From: Pseudomonadota bacterium
GTDB taxonomy: Bacteria > Pseudomonadota > Gammaproteobacteria > Xanthomonadales > Xanthomonadaceae
Assembly (NCBI GenBank): GCA_023444765.1
Contig: JAEXLY010000075.1
Location: 1-8,018 of the forward strand
Length of the DNA stretch: 8,018 nt
Direction: 5' to 3'
The notes below the pieces were generated by a model, which worked only from the letters and a program-made list of their open reading frames with translations, searched no databases and was not told the DNA's origin. Position 1 is the stretch's first letter. Each line of letters starts with the position of its first letter. Position numbers and translations under genes: made by a program. Below are positions 1-5,049 of this stretch, in pieces.

Positions 1-32
1 CCATGGCCCACCCACCGCATCGCTCGGACGCC

Positions 33-740
33 ATGCCCCGCCTCCCACGCATCGCCCTGCCCGCCATTCCGCAGCACGTGATCCAGCGCGGCAAAGACCG
101 CCGACCGTGCTTCTTCCAGCCCATCGACCACGTGCGATACCTGGACGAGCTGCGCACCGCGGCCACCCGGGCAGGCTGCGCGATCCACGCCTACATCCTC
201 ATGACCAACCACGTGCACCTGCTGGTGACGCCCGCGGCAAGCGGAAAGGTCGGCGCGATGATGCAGGCACTGGGCCGGCGCTACGTGCGCTACGTCAACG
301 ACCGCTACGGGCGCACCGGCACTCTGTGGGAGGGCCGCTACAAAGCGTGCCCCGTGCAGAGCGACGCACACCTGCTGCGCTGCTACCGCTACATCGAGCT
401 CAACCCGGTCCGCGCTGCAATGGTGGCGACGCCCGGTGACCACGCTTGGTCCAGCTACGCGGCCAATGCCTTGGGAACGAGCGAGGCGCTGGTGACGCCC
501 CACCCGCAGTACCTGGCGCTTGGCGCCGACGAAGCCGCGCGCCTGTCGGTCTACCGCGCGTGGGGCGCCGAGGCGGTCACGCCCGAGGAGCTGGAGACCA
601 CCCGCAACCGGCTGCAACGCCAACAGGCGCTGGGCACCGACCGCCTTACCGAGATGATCGAGGAGCAGTTGGGGCAATCCGTCCGGCTCGGGCGCATCGG
701 GCGGCCCCGGCGGTCGGCGGAATCCGCAAAGACAGACTGA
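33..740 (+). CDS. REP-associated tyrosine transposase (RAYT), IS200/IS605-like Y1 family, apparently intact
   Basis: This is a 235-residue single-strand DNA transposase of the Y1 (HUH) superfamily. Such enzymes cleave and rejoin single-stranded DNA through a tyrosine and are associated with short palindromic REP repeats. Seen: the family opening MPRLPR followed by PQHVIQRG, then ILMTNHVHLLV with the metal-binding His-x-His pair (H60, H62), then RRYVRYVNDRYGRTGTLWEGRYK with candidate nucleophiles Y84 or Y87, then YRYIELNPVRAAMV. The C-terminal tail is basic and ends near GRPRRS. I chose the ATG at 33 because MPRLPR is the usual family start. The frame also allows an ATG at 3 that would add ten residues unlike the family. 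No nonsense codon or frameshift is visible. A CTGACCCC-type repeat begins five bases after the stop. It could act on the repeats through the rest of the window, which is inference. Confidence 0.9.
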   Translation: MPRLPRIALPAIPQHVIQRGKDRRPCFFQPIDHVRYLDELRTAATRAGCAIHAYILMTNHVHLLVTPAASGKVGAMMQALGRRYVRYVNDRYGRTGTLWEGRYKACPVQSDAHLLRCYRYIELNPVRAAMVATPGDHAWSSYAANALGTSEALVTPHPQYLALGADEAARLSVYRAWGAEAVTPEELETTRNRLQRQQALGTDRLTEMIEEQLGQSVRLGRIGRPRRSAESAKTD

Positions 741-744
741 GAAA

Positions 745-766
745 GTCGACTCTGACCCCTGTTCTC
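745..766 (+). repeat. CTGACCCC-type dispersed repeat, copy 1 (degenerate)
   Basis: The bases ctctgacccctgttctc lie just after the RAYT stop codon. They share the core TGACCCC and the following TTCT with copies at 928-955, 2606-2632 (inverted), 4351-4381, 4383-4420 and 4429-4455. The upstream half, gtcgact, differs from the usual gaac or tac, so this copy is degenerate. Confidence 0.6.
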
Positions 767-902
767 ACGACTGATCGCCAACCGGGATCGCTGCAATCCG
801 ACCCCGCTATCGGGGGATAAGTTACCTCGCCCCCCTTTCTTCTTACTTCGCTTGCGCCGCAGCGCACCGCTGCGTCAGAAGACGCCTCACCGGTTCTCTA
901 AC

Positions 903-921
903 ATTGTCCCTGACACCTTTT
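903..921 (+). repeat. TTGTCCCTGACACC-type repeat, copy 1
   Basis: The 17 bases ttgtccctgacaccttt at 904-920 recur exactly at 3412-3428, next to the 3' end of another accessory gene. The motif resembles the CTGACCCC repeat (CTGACACC in place of CTGACCCC) and lies eight bases before a copy of it, so the two may be variants of one repeat family. Confidence 0.7.
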
Positions 922-927
922 CCCCCA

Positions 928-955
928 GGAAAATGTACCTGACCCCTTTCTCGCC
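928..955 (+). repeat. CTGACCCC-type repeat, copy 2; left arm of an inverted pair
   Basis: This 28-base segment begins ggaaaatgtacctgacccc and continues with tttct and cgcc. Its near-exact reverse complement lies at 2606-2632, on the other side of the gene pair 1028-2577. The arms share ggaaaa, cctgacccctttc and the terminal cgcc, differing by a few central bases and one indel. Confidence 0.75.
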
Positions 956-1027
956 CCGGGCATTGTCCGCCTGAACCTCCAAGTCTCGTTCCACCGCTAG
1001 AGATCCTCAAAGGGAAGGGGGAGTGCG

Positions 1028-1426
1028 ATGCAGGCTCGCTTGCGTAGTTGCCCCAATACCGCGACGTCTTGCTGCTGGGCAGCAAAGGTCGTCCTAGTCT
1101 TGCTGGCTATTAGTGGCGGCGCCTCGGCTCAACAGTCCAACATCCGCGCCGGCCAAACGGTTACGGCATGGAAGGGTTTCGCCATCACCGGGGAAATCAG
1201 TTACGCCATAGCAACTCGATCAGGTTCGGGAAAGGTCGAGTACTGGTGGATCGTCAAGCCGTGGGGCTACACGACCTCCACAAAGACCTTGGCCGCACCC
1301 CGGGGGCGCCTCGAAATTCCGTGGTACGGACTGTGGCATGAGCTACGGGTGCGCTCCGCGGAAGATGCATCCATCGATGTTCGCGATAGTGGAGAAGTTA
1401 GAACGTTGCCAACAATCAAGTTCTAG
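1028..1426 (+). CDS. Predicted secreted protein of unknown function (132 aa)
   Basis: I do not recognise the family. The N-terminus looks like a signal peptide: a basic start, a hydrophobic core (KVVLVLLAIS, residues 20-29) and the cleavage pattern ASA|QQ after residue 34. The mature protein would be about 98 residues, rich in tryptophan and tyrosine (WKGF, YWWIVKPWGY, WYGLWHEL), probably a small beta-rich periplasmic or exported domain. The ATG at 1028 follows the purine-rich stretch aagggaagggggag at good distance. The next gene starts 20 bases after the stop, so the two are probably one operon. Cysteines occur only in the signal region. The function is open; a partner role for the downstream membrane-anchored protein is inference. 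Confidence 0.7.
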   Translation: MQARLRSCPNTATSCCWAAKVVLVLLAISGGASAQQSNIRAGQTVTAWKGFAITGEISYAIATRSGSGKVEYWWIVKPWGYTTSTKTLAAPRGRLEIPWYGLWHELRVRSAEDASIDVRDSGEVRTLPTIKF

Positions 1427-1446
1427 ATCCCGATAGGAGATCGGTT

Positions 1447-2577
1447 ATGCGCAGTCAGAAAGGTATCGGCCTAGTTGCTGCCTTGGCCATCGGCGGTGGT
1501 GTCGTTGCACTTGGCGGCTTGGGTTACGCCGTCAAGAAGACAGGAGATCGTATCGGCGCTGTAAGCGACAATGCCGTAAGAGCAGTGGATGCTCGAATGG
1601 GCGAGTTCGTCCGCGCCATTCCTGGTGAACGATACAACCAGTTGATCGATGATCTTTATGGGGAAGACCAAGGTAAGAAGGAGCGCGCACAAGCGTTCTT
1701 GACGCGCCTGGCGGGATTGAAGCTGGATGCCAACTATCAGGTCTCGGCTGCGTTCGGGTTCGACGAAAAGCCCGCTGTACGCGCTCAACTCTTCCCTTCC
1801 GCATCAGCTTCCATGGAAGCTGTCGAGCTGTACTTCAGCGGGAACGAGAACCTGGTTCCAGTTCGAAGCACCATACTCGCGGCACCCTCCGCGAAGGACC
1901 GACGCGACGCCATGATTGCGGCAACCAAACAACTACTCAGCCAACATGACACGCTGAGGGGCAAGGTTTGGTACTGCCCCGATCATCCAAACTACAGAGC
2001 ACCAACTCCTGCTCAGAGACGCGGGAATCCATACTCCGGCATGTTTCTAAACTGTCGACACCCGGCTCACAGGAAAATGTCAGAAGACTCAATCGCCAAC
2101 TACGAGAACCTTTTCTCAACCATCGTAGACGCGCAACTTGCGGCATATCACTCTGGCGCTGCCCCCACACCACTGCCGTCCGAGCAACTTACGGTCGCCT
2201 GGAACCAGTTGCGGGACCAGTACGTCATTCTGGCTGTTCTGGAGTCCGATCTGGAGAAGCATAAGAATGACAAGTGTGCGTCAGATGGAACAATCGACTT
2301 GAAGGGCAAGGGATGCATCCGCATCTGGGTACACGAGAAAGGTGATCCGAAGAAGGTCGCATACGATGGCGGTGTCTTTAACGTCTCGGTCTTGGATTTC
2401 TATCGCAACCCTGCCATTCCGAACGTTGCCCCCGACGGCAGCCCCGTTCGGTTCGTCGCTCGTCGGGCAGACCCTGCCAAGATGTTCGACGCAGAAGCGC
2501 TCTTGGCCTATCGCCAAGTCCAACAGCTCCGCAAGGATCAGGCCAAGGCCTTGGGCTCTGCCGCTGCCAAAAAGTAA
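1447..2577 (+). CDS. Membrane-anchored protein of unknown function (376 aa) with four Cys
   Basis: No known family is recognised. Residues 6-28 (GIGLVAALAIGGGVVALGGLGYAV) form one hydrophobic segment after a short basic N-terminus, so the protein is probably an inner-membrane anchor with the rest in the periplasm, or possibly a long secretion signal. The remainder is soluble and mixed alpha/beta. It holds a Cys/His cluster C177-PDH180 with C203-RH205, and another pair C277 and C290; these could be disulfides or a metal site. The C-terminus (about 348-376) is helical and ends in SAAAKK. The ATG at 1447 is preceded by aggag at 1435-1439, a strong ribosome binding site seven bases away. The gene follows the secreted-protein gene by 20 bases, and the pair is flanked by inverted repeat copies. 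G+C is visibly lower than in icmF. Confidence 0.75.
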   Translation: MRSQKGIGLVAALAIGGGVVALGGLGYAVKKTGDRIGAVSDNAVRAVDARMGEFVRAIPGERYNQLIDDLYGEDQGKKERAQAFLTRLAGLKLDANYQVSAAFGFDEKPAVRAQLFPSASASMEAVELYFSGNENLVPVRSTILAAPSAKDRRDAMIAATKQLLSQHDTLRGKVWYCPDHPNYRAPTPAQRRGNPYSGMFLNCRHPAHRKMSEDSIANYENLFSTIVDAQLAAYHSGAAPTPLPSEQLTVAWNQLRDQYVILAVLESDLEKHKNDKCASDGTIDLKGKGCIRIWVHEKGDPKKVAYDGGVFNVSVLDFYRNPAIPNVAPDGSPVRFVARRADPAKMFDAEALLAYRQVQQLRKDQAKALGSAAAKK

Positions 2578-2580
2578 TTA

Positions 2581-2600
2581 TGGCGAACGGTGGCGAACGG
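2581..2600 (+). repeat. Short tandem repeat, two units of tggcgaacgg
   Basis: The 10-base unit tggcgaacgg occurs twice in a row directly after the stop of the 376-residue protein gene. A related tggcga occurs at 2605-2610, at the edge of the next dispersed repeat, so it may be a decayed part of that element. Confidence 0.7.
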
Positions 2601-2605
2601 GGTCT

Positions 2606-2632
2606 GGCGAAAGGGGTCAGGTTCACTTTTCC
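2606..2632 (-). repeat. CTGACCCC-type repeat, copy 3 (inverted); right arm of an inverted pair
   Basis: On the minus strand this reads ggaaaagtgaacctgacccc and continues tttcgcc. It is the inverted partner of 928-955. It is the only clear copy of the repeat in this orientation in the window. Confidence 0.75.
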
Positions 2633-2715
2633 TACGCGCTGGCGCGGCATCCGCCCACGCATGACGGCCGCGTGCGCCGGGCGCGGTGGCCCCTCGGCGG
2701 CGGTACCCTGCACCC

Positions 2716-2866
2716 ATGGCCCGACTGCCCCGACTCGACCTGCCCGGCGTGCCGCAACACATCGTGCAGCGCGGCAACAACCGGCTCCCCTGATTCTTGG
2801 ATGAGGGGGACCGGCTGCGCTACCTCACCTTGCTGCGCAAAGCGCTGACCGCGACCCGCGTGCAGC
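2716..2866 (+). pseudogene. 5' remnant of a second RAYT transposase
   Basis: The reading frame starts MARLPRLDLPGVPQHIVQRG, closely matching the N-terminus of the intact RAYT at 33-740 (MPRLPRIALPAIPQHVIQRG). After 25 codons it meets TGA at 2791-2793, where the family usually has a cysteine (compare RRPCFF in the intact copy), so a single TGC-to-TGA change would explain it. The frame then continues with FLDEGDRLRYLTLLRKAL, again family-like. Similarity stops around 2860, where an IS3-type remnant on the other strand begins. The HUH motif, the tyrosine and the rest of the catalytic domain are missing, so no functional product is expected. Confidence 0.85.
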
Positions 2867-3062
2867 TGACCTGCCCCCAGGAGCCGTACCACCCATTACT
2901 GGGAGAGCCCGGGGTTGAAGGATACTGCCGTAGCGTTTGTTTGGGCTCGTGGTTGGCAGCAAACCGGGCCGGCGGGATGCGTCCGCAACTACTGTGCGGT
3001 CGCACCTGGTTGTAGTCACGGCGCCACTCGGCGATGACGCTGCGGGCCTGGCGACGTCCCAC
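2867..3062 (-). mobile_element. IS3-family insertion sequence remnant: C-terminal end of the OrfB transposase
   Basis: On the minus strand, 3026-2961 encodes WRRDYNQVRPHSSCGRIPP followed by ARF, which matches the signature end of IS3-family OrfB integrases (usual form W..DYN..RPHSSLG..PA.F). ARSVIAE precedes it, also typical. Upstream the frame hits TGA at about 3072, so the rve catalytic domain and its DDE residues are absent. The frame runs on through the other side without the usual stop. The bases tgacctgcccccagg at 2867 look like an IS3-type terminus beginning with TG, which I take as the element's end; that boundary is inference. It sits between the two RAYT remnants. Confidence 0.75.
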
Positions 3063-3143
3063 CGGCTTTCAGTAGCGGAGCGATCTGGAGTCATGGCGAG
3101 GCCTCTTCTTTGCCAATCGGACGGTACTGGCCAGCCACTTAAT

Positions 3144-3162
3144 CACCTCCGTCCCCTTTAGT
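3144..3162 (+). repeat. CCGTCCCC-type short motif, copy 1
   Basis: The bases cacctccgtcccctttagt resemble tacatccgttcccttgagt at 3362-3380 and gttaccgtccctttaagcg at 3381-3399. They may be decayed copies of another short intergenic repeat. Confidence 0.4.
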
Positions 3163-3176
3163 CCGCCTGCACTTGG

Positions 3177-3199
3177 GGAATGAACCTGACCCTCTTTAT
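3177..3199 (+). repeat. CTGACCC-type repeat fused to the RAYT 3' remnant
   Basis: The bases ggaatgaacctgaccctctt carry the same gaacctgaccc core as 4429-4455, with ccctcttt in place of ccccattct. The copy runs directly into the RAYT-like tail coding sequence. Confidence 0.6.
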
Positions 3200-3332
3200 C
3201 CGCTACCTCCAACAGCAACGGGCCGTGGGCCGCGATGCCTTCATGGCGATGGTCGAAGCCAAGACCCGGCGCTTCGCCTCCGCCCGCCCCGCCTATCGTC
3301 CACGCCGCAGGGCAAAAGAAGCATCGGATTAA
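3180..3332 (+). pseudogene. Probable 3' remnant of a RAYT transposase
   Basis: The frame from ATG 3180 to TAA 3330-3332 gives 50 residues. From residue 11 it aligns without gaps to the tail of the intact RAYT: QQQRAVGRDAFMAMVEAK here against QRQQALGTDRLTEMIEEQ there, and both run into a basic RPRR segment about 15 residues later. The codons before about 3204 come from a copy of the CTGACCC repeat (gaatgaacctgaccctc at 3178-3194), so the ATG is probably accidental. With the 5' remnant at 2716-2866 on the same strand it could be the other end of one RAYT gene whose middle was replaced by the IS3 fragment. It could also be the end of a different RAYT. Confidence 0.55.
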
Positions 3333-3353
3333 CTACACCTGCCCCCCGTTCTT
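3315..3353 (+). repeat. Repeat with RAYT tail plus CTGACCCC-like core, copy A
   Basis: This 39-base segment starts aaagaagcatcggattaact and continues acacctg, cccccc and gttctt. It matches 4383-4420 at all but a few bases. Its first part encodes the last residues and TAA stop of the RAYT 3' remnant, so the repeat spans the end of the transposase gene. The core is altered to ctgcccccc here. Confidence 0.75.
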
Positions 3354-3432
3354 AGGGTAATTACATCCGTTCCCTTGAGTGTTACCGTCCCTTTAAGCGT
3401 TGCCTTAAGTGTTGTCCCTGACACCTTTCGCC
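3354..3432 (+). repeat. Cluster of degenerate short motifs ending in a TTGTCCCTGACACC repeat
   Basis: Successive pieces read tacatccgttcccttgagt (3362-3380), gttaccgtccctttaagcg (3381-3399), ttgccttaagt (3400-3410) and ttgtccctgacaccttt (3412-3428). The last is an exact 17-base match to 904-920. The first two share CCGTYCCYTT. The cluster ends at the stop codon of the minus-strand gene 3433-4158. Confidence 0.55.
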
Positions 3433-4158
3433 CTACTTCAGTATGATGTCATCGTTGTCATAACAGCCGAACTGATTCGGATAGGCTCGGTAGATGTCTT
3501 TCACGGGACGGTTAGATAGCGGCCGACTACCCAACGCATAACCCAATGATGCAAAGACGTTTCGCATATTTCGGCAATTGTCATCGCCAGTGAGACTAAG
3601 GGTTGCGTCGCCCGACCTGAGGCTAACCAAACTTCCATCCGAGTCGACCACGGAATAAATAGCCACATTGATCCCCACGATGGAAGCCGACGAAGTAACG
3701 GTCCTGTTGCCTGCGAGCACTCGTCGCTGGCCCGTGCCGGTACAGCTCACGTTCCCACCTGACCGCCGTTTGCAGTCGACGCCGGTCGACTCTGTGCGGT
3801 ACTCCGGCACGGTGCTTTCGTATGAGTCGCTCACCTTCACAATCGACACAAACGCGGTGTAGTCCCCGACGGCGATGCCATCCTGACTGGGCGTGAACTT
3901 AGCGTTCGGATACATACGGCTGAAAGACTTGTAGAACGACTCAGCCGCCAAGAACTCGTCGGGATTTGCCGGCAAGTCGACCGTCACGTGGATTACGGCA
4001 TCTGTGCCGATCTCTTTGAAGTCGCTCAGGCTCTGGCTGAGTTGCACCTCACTCTTGCCAAAGCGCCCGGCGAGCACCTTCTCCGGCACAAACTCTCTTG
4101 CGGGCGCAGAACCCACTACAACGGCAAGCAATAGCCCGGTCACTAAACAATGGCGCAT
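3433..4158 (-). CDS. Predicted secreted four-cysteine protein of unknown function (241 aa)
   Basis: I do not recognise the family. Residues 1-20 (MRHCLVTGLLLAVVVGSAPA) look like a classical signal peptide with cleavage after SAPA. The mature protein has four cysteines (C129, C139, C195, C232), an even number compatible with two disulfides in the periplasm. One pair encloses the basic loop CKRRSGGNVSC, and the end is acidic, GCYDNDDIILK. The centre has alternating hydrophobic strands (AVIHVTVDL, YTAFVSIVKV, NVAIYSVV). The frame extends upstream to 4236, but the ATG at 4158 is the better start because it begins the signal peptide and has ggagg at 4170-4166, seven bases ahead. The gene stands alone, with dispersed repeats on both sides and no obvious terminator. 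Confidence 0.75.
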   Translation of the reverse strand: MRHCLVTGLLLAVVVGSAPAREFVPEKVLAGRFGKSEVQLSQSLSDFKEIGTDAVIHVTVDLPANPDEFLAAESFYKSFSRMYPNAKFTPSQDGIAVGDYTAFVSIVKVSDSYESTVPEYRTESTGVDCKRRSGGNVSCTGTGQRRVLAGNRTVTSSASIVGINVAIYSVVDSDGSLVSLRSGDATLSLTGDDNCRNMRNVFASLGYALGSRPLSNRPVKDIYRAYPNQFGCYDNDDIILK

Positions 4159-4165
4159 CTCGCTA

Positions 4166-4170
4166 CCTCC
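4166..4170 (-). promoter_or_regulatory. Ribosome binding site of the secreted four-cysteine protein
   Basis: On the minus strand this reads ggagg, inside gggaggtagcgag, seven bases before the ATG at 4158. It fixes the start at 4158 rather than the upstream in-frame codons up to 4236. Confidence 0.75.
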
Positions 4171-4315
4171 CACACATATGTTCCGGAACTGTGATCCAAC
4201 CAGAACTTCAGTCAAATCCCACATGCGAATGTGCAAAACTGGGTCAGATGGACCTGGCGATTATCAGTTACAGCGCAGCGACCCTGTCCCGCGGGCCCCT
4301 CATCTCATCAGCCTT

Positions 4316-4381
4316 CAAAGAAGCAGGAAACCCGGCGACACCGGGCGCGTCATCAATCAACTATACCTGACCCCCGTTCTT
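4316..4381 (+). repeat. RAYT-tail/CTGACCCC repeat, copy B with an inserted hairpin
   Basis: The copy starts caaagaagca (4316-4325) and resumes with tcaatcaactatacctgacc and cccgttctt (to 4381), as in copies A and C. Between them lie about 26 bases containing the hairpin cccggcgacaccggg (4331-4345), in place of the tcgga found in the other copies. Confidence 0.65.
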
Positions 4382-4382
4382 C

Positions 4383-4420
4383 AAAGAAGCATCGGATCAA
4401 CTACACCTGACCCCGTTCTT
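4383..4420 (+). repeat. RAYT-tail/CTGACCCC repeat, copy C
   Basis: It reads aaagaagcatcggatcaact, then acacctgaccccgttctt. It matches 3315-3353, which includes the stop codon of the RAYT remnant; here TAA is changed to CAA and no transposase coding sequence precedes it. It follows copy B directly, giving a head-to-tail pair. Confidence 0.75.
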
Positions 4421-4428
4421 GCTACGTG

Positions 4429-4455
4429 AGAAAATGAACCTGACCCCATTCTCCG
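4429..4455 (+). repeat. CTGACCCC-type repeat, last copy
   Basis: The bases agaaaatgaacctgacccca and ttctccg carry the gaaaatg-aacctgacccc form seen at 928-955, in direct orientation. It is the last clear copy in the window; none is seen in the 4687-8018 genes. Confidence 0.75.
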
Positions 4456-4476
4456 CACGCGAACCTCATTCGCCAG

Positions 4477-4686
4477 TTGATCAATTCGAACGACAGGTTG
4501 CGTCACATTAAAATCAAGGAGATTAGGCAACTTGTTGTTGCGATTGCGGGTTCAGACAAGCCCTGGGAATGGTTTGCAGGACGCACTCTGTCTCAAATTG
4601 GCGGTCCGGATCGCGCTCAGGGTCCATTTTCAGTCGAGTCTTTTGTGGGAGAAGGAGTGTGCAGTCTCTTCATAAGCAGAACATGA
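4477..4686 (+). CDS. Doubtful small ORF or gene remnant (69 codons)
   Basis: An open frame runs from TTG 4477 to TGA 4684-4686 and encodes residues such as RHIKIKEIRQLVVAIAG and KPWEWFAGRTLSQIGG. It has no ATG or clear ribosome binding site, and the frame is closed upstream by TGA at 4435-4437, inside a dispersed repeat. The predicted peptide is not low-complexity and could be the 3' piece of a gene whose start was lost at the repeat boundary. Its stop abuts the stop of the convergent gene at 4687. I recognise no family. Confidence 0.25.
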   Translation: MINSNDRLRHIKIKEIRQLVVAIAGSDKPWEWFAGRTLSQIGGPDRAQGPFSVESFVGEGVCSLFISRT

Positions 4687-5049
4687 TTAGTCAAGCATGC
4701 CCTTGAGGAATTTGAGCCCTCGTGAAGCCGCCGCTTCGGCAGCCAAGTCAAAGACCGACCTTAGCTCATCCTCAAGCTCTGAATATTCGCTACTACTGAC
4801 ACTCACTATAGAGTCACCATTCAAATCATACGCCCGAAGGAAATAGTTTCTGTCGGTTACGGTAGATATCCCGCTAGAGGTCATAATCGCCCTCTTCTTC
4901 TCGACCCGCTGAATATTAACCTTACCTCTATTATTTTCCCACGCATACGTGGTTGGATTTACTCTCACCCATTCAACTGAACCCTCACGAGTGCCTTTAA
5001 TGAAATCGGCCAGAAGGATCTTATATTCATCCACAACCTTAGCGGCCAT
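4687..5049 (-). CDS. Small soluble protein of unknown function (120 aa), overlapping a membrane protein gene
   Basis: No signal peptide or membrane segment is visible. The layout is an N-terminal helix (VVDEYKILLADFIKGT), a likely beta-sheet middle (SVEWVRVNPTTYAWEN, KVNIQRVEKKRAIMT, NYFLRAYDLNGDSIVSV), and a C-terminal helix rich in Glu, Ala and Leu (residues 88-120). This helix-strands-helix plan with a G-x-[VI]-x-W start is one I associate loosely with small uncharacterised bacterial domains, but I cannot name a family. The ATG at 5049 is preferred over an in-frame TTG at 5067 because agaggggt lies eight bases ahead of it. It overlaps the end of the upstream gene by 11 bases, implying translational coupling. 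The region is A+T-rich: 25 of 60 bases are G or C at 4801-4860. Confidence 0.7.
   Translation of the reverse strand: MAAKVVDEYKILLADFIKGTREGSVEWVRVNPTTYAWENNRGKVNIQRVEKKRAIMTSSGISTVTDRNYFLRAYDLNGDSIVSVSSSEYSELEDELRSVFDLAAEAAASRGLKFLKGMLD

Larger units (their letters stand above)
741..1027 (+). other. Repeat-rich spacer between the RAYT and the secreted-protein gene pair
   Basis: No gene is supported here. Besides repeat copies at 745-766, 903-921 and 928-955, it holds two small perfect hairpins. One is ccccg/cgggg with loop ctat at 802-815. The other is cgcagcg/cgctgcg with loop cac at 858-874. Neither is followed by a T run, so I do not call a terminator; they may be REP-like palindromes or chance. 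The last part, about 1011-1023, is a purine-rich stretch that supplies the ribosome binding site of the next gene. Confidence 0.6.
4159..4476 (+). other. Repeat-bearing intergenic region upstream of the secreted protein gene
   Basis: No gene is supported. The left part, 4159-4260, is the leader of the minus-strand gene; I see no convincing -10/-35 pair. From 4316 on it consists of CTGACCCC-type copies (4316-4381, 4383-4420, 4429-4455). A perfect small hairpin cccgg/ccggg with loop cgaca lies at 4331-4345. A degenerate gggtcag at 4231-4237 could be one more inverted trace. Confidence 0.55.

Noticed and set aside
858..874. Perfect 7-bp hairpin as a transcription terminator after the RAYT
   Set aside because: No T run follows the stem and it lies 118 bases after the stop; a REP-like palindrome or chance fits as well.
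2820..2960. The minus-strand frame beyond the IS3 signature as part of a real transposase
   Set aside because: After AANHEP the sequence no longer looks like the family and runs antisense through the RAYT remnant, so the stop there is accidental.
3173..3355. Plus-strand open frame of 60 codons over the RAYT 3' remnant
   Set aside because: It is in a different frame from the stretch that aligns with the RAYT tail, and its product is Pro/Arg-rich with no recognisable features.
4204..4235. TTGACT and TTGCAC as -35 boxes for the gene at 4158
   Set aside because: No acceptable -10 hexamer lies at 16-18 bases from either one.
4159..4236. Longer N-terminus for the secreted four-cysteine protein
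   Set aside because: The extra 26 residues precede a clear signal peptide, and the strong ribosome binding site at 4166-4170 serves the ATG at 4158.
745..4455. The CTGACCCC copies as a CRISPR array
   Set aside because: The copies are irregularly spaced, occur in both orientations, vary in sequence, and are separated by genes.
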